Shown: positions 62,228-64,000 of the stretch, in pieces | Layout: every line of letters begins with the position of its first letter | How positions within the stretch are numbered: position 1 is the first letter of the stretch | Made by a program: the position numbers and the translations under genes | Assembly (NCBI RefSeq): GCF_014697615.1 | Contig: NZ_JACJSD010000002.1 | Location: 62,001 to 126,000 of the forward strand | Direction: 5' to 3' | DNA: 64,000 nt | Origin: Nostoc sp. FACHB-280 | GTDB lineage: Bacteria; Cyanobacteriota; Cyanobacteriia; Cyanobacteriales; Nostocaceae | Notes under the pieces: model-generated | Databases searched by the model: none | Told to the model about the DNA's origin: nothing | What the model saw: only the letters and a program-made list of their open reading frames with translations

Positions 62228-64000
62228 CTAACTGCTACTACTAACTAATTTTTCCCCTTTCAACATCCTGACAGCAGCTTCGAGTAAGGCTTCTTCGAGA
62301 TAAGGCTTAGTGAAGTAACCACTAGCACCAAGTTGAATTGCCATTTGTCTGTGTTTGTCAGCACCGCGTGAGGTTAGCATAGCGATAGGTAACTGATTCA
62401 AGCTGGAATCTTTTTGAATGCGTGATAGTAACTCCAGTCCGTCGCAACGGGGCATTTCAATATCACAGAATACAATATCGCAAGGTAGTCCAGAGCGCAG
62501 TTTATCCCAAGCTTCTTGACCATCACGGGCTTGTTCAACGCGATAGCCTGCTTTATTAAAGGTCAAAGATAACAATTCTCGAACTGTAATTGAGTCATCA
62601 ACAATGAGTACAGTTGGATCAATTTTCTCAGCCGGAGTTTCTGTAACGTTAGGCGGAACTTTTTGCTGCCAAGCAGTACCACCAGCATTTTTAGATATCC
62701 GTCCTTGGAAGATGTCGATAATTTCCAACACGTCAGCAATTGGCATAATTCGACCATCACCGAGAACCGTAGCACCTGCTACACCGATGGGTTTTGGTGC
62801 TGGCCCTTCAAATTGCTTAATTACAATTTCTTGTTCACTGAGTACCAAGTCAATTTGTAAAGCAATTAACGTATTACCCGATCGCACCACCACCACTGAA
62901 ACTGTATCATCATCCCTTGTACCACCGTAAACATTACCGCGACTCAACTGGCGATTAAAAGATAACAGTTCTTTTAACGGACGGAAGGGTAAGACTGTAT
63001 CCCGCCAAGAAATAAATGCTTGGCCATCAGCATTATGTTGAATGTTCTTAGCCGGGATATCTAAAGTATCTTCCACACCGTCCATCGGGAAGGCAATTCG
63101 CGCTTTATCGGATACGCAACACAGGGCTTTACAAATACTTAATGTCAGTGGTAGACGAATCGTGAATGTTGTACCTTTACCAATGGCGGAATCTGTATTC
63201 ACCGTCCCGCGAATTTCACTAATCTCGGAACGCACCACATCCATCCCTACGCCACGACCAGAAATTTCATCGGCTTTATCTTTGATACTAAAGCCCGGTT
63301 GGAAAAGCAAATCATAAACTTCCATCCGCGAGATGCTTCTTGCCTGTTCTTTGGTAATCATCCCGACTCTGACGGCCTTAGCTTTCACTTTTTCGGGGTC
63401 GATACCTGCACCGTCATCACCCACAGAAATAACGGTTTGGTTTCCTTGATGGAAGGCGCGAATAGTAATTTCGCCCACTGGTGGTTTACCCGCAGCTTGT
63501 CGTTCTTCGGGAGTTTCGATTCCATGTGCGATCGCATTATTCAACATGTGGGTTAACGGATCGGTGAGATGATCTAAAATCATCTTGTCAATTAAAGTAT
63601 CGCCACCTTCAATTACCAACTCTACTTGTTTACCGCATTTAATCGCGTTATCTCTCACACCGCGCCGCAAACGGTCAATTGCCTGGGAAAATGGCACCAT
63701 GCGGGCGCGGGTTAAACCTTCTTGCAATTGCGTTGTGACTTGGCGGAATTGTCTAGCGACACGTTCAGTTTCTTCGGTTACAAAGTCGATGTCACTCGCT
63801 GACTCTCGTACTCGTACAATCAATTCAATCATTTCCTGAGACAATGTGTGGAACGGCGTAAACCGATCCATTTCTAATTCGCTGAAACCTCGGTCAGTAT
63901 CAGGTTCTGAAGATTGGATTTGAGCTTCTCGTTTGTTGCGGCTGGCTAAGAGAGAAGCTTCTAAGAGCGATCGCTCATACAATTCTTGCATTCTCGCGCC
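62228..64000 (-). CDS. CheA-type hybrid histidine kinase with C-terminal receiver, 5' end outside window
   Basis: At least 590 residues; the frame stays open to the window edge (GAR before MQELYERSLLEAS), so the HPt region is missing from view. Domains visible: dimerisation helices (about 40-100), ATPase with the N-box LTHMLNNAIAHGIE and VGDDGAGIDPEKV, GRGVGMDVVRSEI, a CheW-like domain (about 285-430) and a receiver domain with Asp in IVFCDIEMPRCDGLE and Lys in YFTKPYLEEAL. It belongs with PixL/HmpE/PilL-type kinases that control type IV pilus motility in cyanobacteria. The target system is outside the window. Confidence 0.92.
   Translation of the reverse strand, partial: GARMQELYERSLLEASLLASRNKREAQIQSSEPDTDRGFSELEMDRFTPFHTLSQEMIELIVRVRESASDIDFVTEETERVARQFRQVTTQLQEGLTRARMVPFSQAIDRLRRGVRDNAIKCGKQVELVIEGGDTLIDKMILDHLTDPLTHMLNNAIAHGIETPEERQAAGKPPVGEITIRAFHQGNQTVISVGDDGAGIDPEKVKAKAVRVGMITKEQARSISRMEVYDLLFQPGFSIKDKADEISGRGVGMDVVRSEISEIRGTVNTDSAIGKGTTFTIRLPLTLSICKALCCVSDKARIAFPMDGVEDTLDIPAKNIQHNADGQAFISWRDTVLPFRPLKELLSFNRQLSRGNVYGGTRDDDTVSVVVVRSGNTLIALQIDLVLSEQEIVIKQFEGPAPKPIGVAGATVLGDGRIMPIADVLEIIDIFQGRISKNAGGTAWQQKVPPNVTETPAEKIDPTVLIVDDSITVRELLSLTFNKAGYRVEQARDGQEAWDKLRSGLPCDIVFCDIEMPRCDGLELLSRIQKDSSLNQLPIAMLTSRGADKHRQMAIQLGASGYFTKPYLEEALLEAAVRMLKGEKLVSSSS

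Overview
The window is chromosomal DNA of a filamentous, Nostoc/Anabaena-like cyanobacterium. The evidence is the very frequent HIP1 octamer (GCGATCGC), the photosynthetic electron-transfer genes psbV, petE and petJ, a CYP110-like P450, a DUF92/VTE6-like protein, and dense short repeats of the kinds common in Nostocales (heptamer repeats, palindromic hairpins, MITE-like elements). Both ends cut through genes: a peptide-export ABC transporter on the left and a CheA-type hybrid kinase on the right.

Region 1 (1-10.8 kb) looks like a RiPP (ribosomally made, modified peptide) locus. On the + strand are an ABC exporter, an HlyD-type adaptor and a parvulin-like foldase. Convergent on the - strand are a HopA1-family protein, an APH-type kinase, a row of five small precursor-peptide genes and a sixth, separately terminated, peptide gene. 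The leaders are related and end in GG/GA-type sites. None of the six peptides contains Cys, so a kinase/lyase pair of the class V lanthipeptide or thioamitide type would have Ser/Thr but no thiol to work with. Every gap between precursor genes holds a stem-loop.

Region 2 (11.1-13.6 kb) is a CRISPR array of 31 repeats and 30 spacers. It reads on the - strand, has its leader at the high-coordinate end, and no cas gene is in the window.

Region 3 (13.6-20.1 kb) holds a dihydroorotase-like gene with degraded metal ligands and a repeat-derived insertion, a double histidine phosphatase, a DUF3611 membrane protein, a slipin and a Tat-exported RidA-like protein.

Region 4 (20.4-23.1 kb) is a retron-like locus. 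A reverse transcriptase with retron hallmarks (NAxxH, YVDD, VTG) lies just downstream of a ~275-nt structured RNA bounded by a long inverted repeat. A second copy of that RNA lies beyond the RT gene. Each copy is preceded by tRNA-like genes and a small covarying RNA element.

Region 5 (23.4-45.1 kb) is mostly core and transport: an ABC-2 exporter operon, an MscS channel, leuB, a prepilin peptidase, accD, an MFS transporter, a sugar ABC importer split by an opposite-strand AAA+ ATPase, then psbV, petE and petJ.

Region 6 (45.2-64 kb) has a second exporter/foldase pair whose C39 peptidase domain has lost its catalytic residues, then housekeeping and accessory genes: DUF92, VOC, lipase, TPR, RsmE, P450, alpha/beta hydrolase, MsrB, DUF427, Uma2, prolyl oligopeptidase and the hybrid kinase.
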